Part shown: positions 61,061 to 64,000 of the stretch, piece after piece
Position numbering within the stretch: position 1 is the stretch's first letter
Layout: the number at the start of each line of letters is the position of its first letter
NCBI GenBank assembly: GCA_016716065.1
Contig: JADJXA010000001.1
Coordinates: 558,001 to 622,000, forward strand
Direction of reading: 5' to 3'
Length of the DNA: 64,000 bases
DNA from: Candidatus Leptovillus gracilis
Lineage (GTDB): Bacteria > Chloroflexota > Anaerolineae > Promineifilales > Promineifilaceae
Notes under the pieces: generated by a model
Databases searched by the model: none
Told to the model about the DNA's origin: nothing
What the model saw: only the letters and a program-made list of their open reading frames with translations
Position numbers and translations under genes: made by a program

Positions 61061-61968
61061 GTAGTGGACTCCTCTCGCAGCGTTTGGTACAGGTAAGGGA
61101 TCACCAACACCGCCACACTCAGTAACAACATAATCCCGATGGCCGCGCCACGGCCGTAAAATTGCCCATCAAACGTTGTCGTCCACATATACACCGATGG
61201 CACATCCAAAGCCACCTGCTTGCCGGCTACGGCAATAATCAGGTCAAACACCTTCAACGAGATATGGCCCAAAATAATCATGGCGCTCAACGTCACCGGC
61301 CACAACAGCGGCAAAACAATCCGCCGGTAAATGTAAAATTCCGACGCGCCATCCACCCGCGCCGCTTCGCGCAGCGATTCCGGTATCGCCCGCAGGCCGC
61401 CCAGATACAAAGCCATGGTATACCCAGACATTTGCCAGATGGCCGGGATGGCGATGGCCGCGATACCCCAATTTGGCGTGGTATGCCACTTGTTGATCAA
61501 AAAATCCAATCCCAGCGAATCAAACAATAGATTCAGGCCGCTCATACGTGAACCCATCGCCGGATTCATCAGCCAGCGCCAGACCACGCCGGTCACGATA
61601 AACGAAATAGCCATCGGAAACAGGAACAGGCTGCGGAAAAAATTCTCACCACGCAGCCCCTGATCTAGCAAAATCGCCAGCCCCAGCCCCAAAAAGAGAC
61701 AGCCACCGACAAACAACGTGGTAAATATAATCGTATTGCGAATATCTATGTGAAAACGTGGGTCTCGCAGCAAGCCAATATAATTTTGCAGGCCAATAAA
61801 TTCATAATTAGGCAGCAAGCCAATCCAATCGCTGACTGACACCCTGACAGACCAGGCAATGAAGCCATAGATGAACACCATGACCGCCAGGATGGACGGC
61901 GAGACCAGAGCTATTGCCAGGATGGTATCTTTGTCGAACCTTTTGCGAACCATCTCTAAACGAGCCAT
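61057..61968 (-). CDS. carbohydrate ABC transporter permease, MalF-like
   Basis: 303 residues, six helices after a short cytoplasmic start (MARLEMVRKRFDKDTI). The EAA loop reads ESLREAARVDGASEFYIYRRIVLP. It is coupled to the MalG-like gene by a 4-nt overlap and lies 70 nt downstream of the binding-protein gene, with a terminator between. This is a standard sugar importer order: binding protein, MalF, MalG. Confidence 0.93.
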   Translation of the reverse strand: MARLEMVRKRFDKDTILAIALVSPSILAVMVFIYGFIAWSVRVSVSDWIGLLPNYEFIGLQNYIGLLRDPRFHIDIRNTIIFTTLFVGGCLFLGLGLAILLDQGLRGENFFRSLFLFPMAISFIVTGVVWRWLMNPAMGSRMSGLNLLFDSLGLDFLINKWHTTPNWGIAAIAIPAIWQMSGYTMALYLGGLRAIPESLREAARVDGASEFYIYRRIVLPLLWPVTLSAMIILGHISLKVFDLIIAVAGKQVALDVPSVYMWTTTFDGQFYGRGAAIGIMLLLSVAVLVIPYLYQTLREESTT

Positions 61969-61981
61969 AAGGCATCCTTAC

Positions 61982-62020
61982 AAAAAGGGGCGAGTACAAG
62001 CAAACCCTGTACTCGCCCCG
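61982..62020 (-). terminator. intra-operon attenuator between binding protein and permeases
   Basis: Perfect 12-bp stem GGGGCGAGTACA (61987-61998) / TGTACTCGCCCC (62008-62019), 9-nt loop, followed on the minus strand by TTTTTG. It should end part of the transcripts after the binding-protein gene. Confidence 0.8.
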
Positions 62021-62038
62021 ATAAGCGTTTACGTCAGT

Positions 62039-64000
62039 TTATTGGCAAGGACCTGAAGCAGAACAGGCATTCACCAGCGCCGTCTGGAAAGTGGTTACAT
62101 CGCCACTGCCCAGGAACAGACCCAGAGCCGTGTCAATCTCCGATTTCCAACTGTCGTTGGCGACAACGCCGTGCGTCAGGCTGCCGACCACAACGTCGTT
62201 GGCCCAATCATCCATCGCCGATTGCAGGTATTCGCCGTACAGGGCACGGTCGCCATCGCTGCGGGCGGGGATGGAGCCTTTGACCGGGTTGAAGGCGTCT
62301 TGCCCTTCCAGAGAACCGGCGACCGTCAGCCAGGCAATGGCGGCGTCACGATGGGGCGCGCCCAGCGGCAGCACAAAGCTGTCGGAGAGAAATTGGAAGT
62401 TACCGGCCGTTCCCGGCACAGGCGCCCAGATGTAATCGGTGTTGGGGGCTTTGCCCAGTTCACGGAAGAAGCCTTCTTGCCAGTCGCCCATCACGTTGAA
62501 GGCGGCGTCGCCATCAATGACAATCTGCCCGGCGTCTTGCCAGCTCAGGGCGGAGGCGTCGCTGTTGGTGTAGGTCAGAATCTTGGCGAAGTCATTTAAC
62601 GCCTGCATGACCTCGGGGCTGGCCCAATCGCCGCTGCCGTCCCACAAATCATTGTAGGCGTCAGGCCCCATGGAAGCCAGGAGAATCGTCTCAAAGAGGT
62701 GCAGGGCGGTCCACTGCTCGCCCATCGCCAGGGGGGCGTCCATGCCGGCCGCTTGCAGGGCATCCATCGCGGTAAACCATTCGTCCAGGGTCGTGGGCAT
62801 TGCGATGCTGTTGTCGGCCAGGATGGTGGGGTTGGCCCACAACACGTTGGCGCGGTGGATGTTCACTGGCACAGAGTAGATGTTGCCATCTTGCGAGATC
62901 AATGGGATAAGGGTGGCGGGCATCACAGCCAGCCAGCCATTCTCTTCGTAGAGGAAGTTCAATGGTTCCAACTGCCCGGCGGCGACGTAGGTGCCGATGA
63001 GTTCTTGCCCGGCGTGGCCTTGCCAGCTATCGGGGGCGTCGCCCGCCTGGAGGCGGGTGGCTAACACAGCGCGGGCGTTGGTGCCTGCGCCGCCGGCGAC
63101 GGCCGCATTCAAGAATTCCACGTTGGGGTATTGTTCGGCAAAGACTTTAATCATCGCTTCCAGGCCGGCCGCTTCGCCGCCGCCGGTCCACCAGGAGAAG
63201 ACTTCCACCGGGCCAGAAACGTCGGCCATTGGCGCTTCGGCCGGAGCGGAATCCAGGGCTTGTTGGTTGGAAGCGGCAGCAGCGGCCGTGAGGGCCTTTT
63301 GCAGGGAGTCCACGTTGCCACCGGCCAGGTACAGGCCCAGAGCCGTGTCAATCTCCGATTTCCAACTGTCGTTGGCGACAACGCCGTGCGTCAGGCTGCC
63401 GACGACTGTGTCGCTGGCCCAATCATCCATCGCCGATTGCAGGTATTCGCCGTACAGGGCGCGGTCGCCATCGCTGCGGGCGGGGATGGAGCCTTTGACT
63501 GGATTGAAGGCGTCTTGCCCTTCCAGGGAACCGGCGACCGTCAGCCAGGCAATGGCGGCGTCACGATGGGGCGCGCCCACCGGCAGCACGAAGCTGTCGG
63601 AGAGGAACTGGAAGTTGCCATCAGTTCCGGGCACGGCCGACCAGACGTAATCTACATTGGGGGCTTTGCCGAGTTCACGGAAGAAGCCTTCTTGCCAGTC
63701 GCCCATCACGTTGAAGGCGGCGTCGCCGTCTACAACCAGTTGACCGGCGTCTTGCCAGCTCAGGGCGGAGGCGTCGCTGTTGGTGTAGCTGAGGGCTTTT
63801 TCGTAGTTAGCCAGGGCCGCGGCGACTGCCGGACTGTTCCAATCGCCACCGCTCCAGAGCGCGTTGTAGGCGTCCGGCCCCAGGGAGGCCAGGAGGATGG
63901 TCTCGAAGAGGTGCATGGCGGTCCACTGCTCGCCCATCGCCAGCGGGGCGTCTATGCCGTTGGCTTGCAGAATGTCCATGGCGGCGAACCATTCGTCCAG
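62039..64000 (-). CDS. tandem-duplicated sugar ABC substrate-binding protein (5' end beyond the window)
   Basis: At least 653 residues; the N-terminus lies beyond 64,000. The polypeptide holds two copies of the same solute-binding domain in one frame, with a 405-residue (1,215-nt) period. The second copy is complete: PVEVFSWWTGGGEAAGLEAM, LATRLQAGDAPDSWQGHAG, MGEQWTALHLFETILLAS, AAFNVMGDWQEGFF, GSIPARSDGDRALYGEY. The partial first copy has near-identical segments; it is joined through a linker of Ala/Gln/Pro (AAAASNQQALDSAPAEAP). The family resembles glucose/mannose-type binding proteins. Such fused pairs are unusual; a real double-domain receptor and a recent duplication are both possible. 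Permeases follow on the same strand after an attenuator. Confidence 0.85.
   Translation of the reverse strand: MDEWFAAMDILQANGIDAPLAMGEQWTAMHLFETILLASLGPDAYNALWSGGDWNSPAVAAALANYEKALSYTNSDASALSWQDAGQLVVDGDAAFNVMGDWQEGFFRELGKAPNVDYVWSAVPGTDGNFQFLSDSFVLPVGAPHRDAAIAWLTVAGSLEGQDAFNPVKGSIPARSDGDRALYGEYLQSAMDDWASDTVVGSLTHGVVANDSWKSEIDTALGLYLAGGNVDSLQKALTAAAAASNQQALDSAPAEAPMADVSGPVEVFSWWTGGGEAAGLEAMIKVFAEQYPNVEFLNAAVAGGAGTNARAVLATRLQAGDAPDSWQGHAGQELIGTYVAAGQLEPLNFLYEENGWLAVMPATLIPLISQDGNIYSVPVNIHRANVLWANPTILADNSIAMPTTLDEWFTAMDALQAAGMDAPLAMGEQWTALHLFETILLASMGPDAYNDLWDGSGDWASPEVMQALNDFAKILTYTNSDASALSWQDAGQIVIDGDAAFNVMGDWQEGFFRELGKAPNTDYIWAPVPGTAGNFQFLSDSFVLPLGAPHRDAAIAWLTVAGSLEGQDAFNPVKGSIPARSDGDRALYGEYLQSAMDDWANDVVVGSLTHGVVANDSWKSEIDTALGLFLGSGDVTTFQTALVNACSASGPCQ

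Larger units (their letters stand above)
2620..61160. repeat. ACGGCCGT palindrome family, about 105 copies
   Basis: The 8-bp palindrome ACGGCCGT, often as AACGGCCGTT, occurs about 105 times in this span (hand count, a few may be missed), in genes of both strands and between them. Examples: 2621, 4631, 8051, 10261, 12791, 14271, 17651, 20351, 23641, 27651, 31111, 35301, 42261, 47650, 50071, 53551, 58201. None were seen from 1 to 2,620, from about 37,612 to 40,244, or from 61,160 to 64,000. In proteins it reads as NGR, TAV or RP(L/F) depending on the frame. Confidence 0.9.

Overview
This window looks like chromosomal DNA from a Chloroflexota bacterium, most likely Anaerolineae-like. That placement is inferred from gene content and style: YfhO and GT39-type membrane glycosyltransferases, an XPB helicase with XPB-N-like partner proteins, FHA/GAF/hybrid histidine kinases, a DUF6483-type protein and MalFG-type sugar uptake. 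No rRNA, tRNA, CRISPR array, phage gene or recognisable insertion sequence was seen. Two features pervade the sequence. The palindrome ACGGCCGT occurs about 105 times by hand count, where chance predicts one or two. Short tandem-plus-inverted repeat cassettes sit at gene ends and also in frame inside genes.

Layout. 0.3-2 kb: a V4R-like sensor protein and a response regulator with a degenerate GGDEF domain. 2.1-9.4 kb: a fused YfhO/Wzx-like membrane protein, a UPF0175/PIN toxin-antitoxin pair and a GT39-type glycosyltransferase. 9.4-11.1 kb: a Na/Pi cotransporter. 11.4-24.9 kb: seven genes on the minus strand, in transcription order SNF2-family ATPase, Cys-rich zinc protein, two XPB-N-like proteins, XPB helicase, SWIM-domain protein and another XPB-N-like protein. 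This cluster is the best candidate for an undescribed system. 25-28.8 kb: a glycerophosphodiesterase, a uroporphyrinogen-decarboxylase-like protein, a single-domain response regulator and QueG. 28.8-33.1 kb: a partner-switching module (STAS, RsbW-like kinase, STAS, GAF/SpoIIE phosphatase) whose last gene carries a frameshift. 33.3-36.6 kb: a LOG-family protein and a Ser/Thr kinase with a duplicated outer domain. 36.8-45.4 kb: PAP2 phosphatase, a two-component pair, a PspC protein, a truncated Nudix gene, two tandem beta-lactamase-fold paralogues (the first with its catalytic residues replaced) and an aldo/keto reductase. 45.7-52.5 kb: acyl-CoA synthetase, a frameshifted metallophosphoesterase, an S9 peptidase and an MFS transporter. 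52.5-58.5 kb: two hybrid signalling proteins, a DUF6483-like protein and uracil-DNA glycosylase. 58.6-60.2 kb: an RCK-domain protein and a small membrane protein. 60.2-64 kb: two sugar ABC permeases and a tandem-duplicated substrate-binding protein that runs off the right edge.

Functional themes are signal transduction, envelope and exopolysaccharide building, DNA translocation or repair, and sugar import. Several genes (SNF2, QueG, UDG, RCK protein) have a TATAAT-like box only 6-8 nt before the start codon and no Shine-Dalgarno, suggesting leaderless transcripts. Others have good GGAGG sites.
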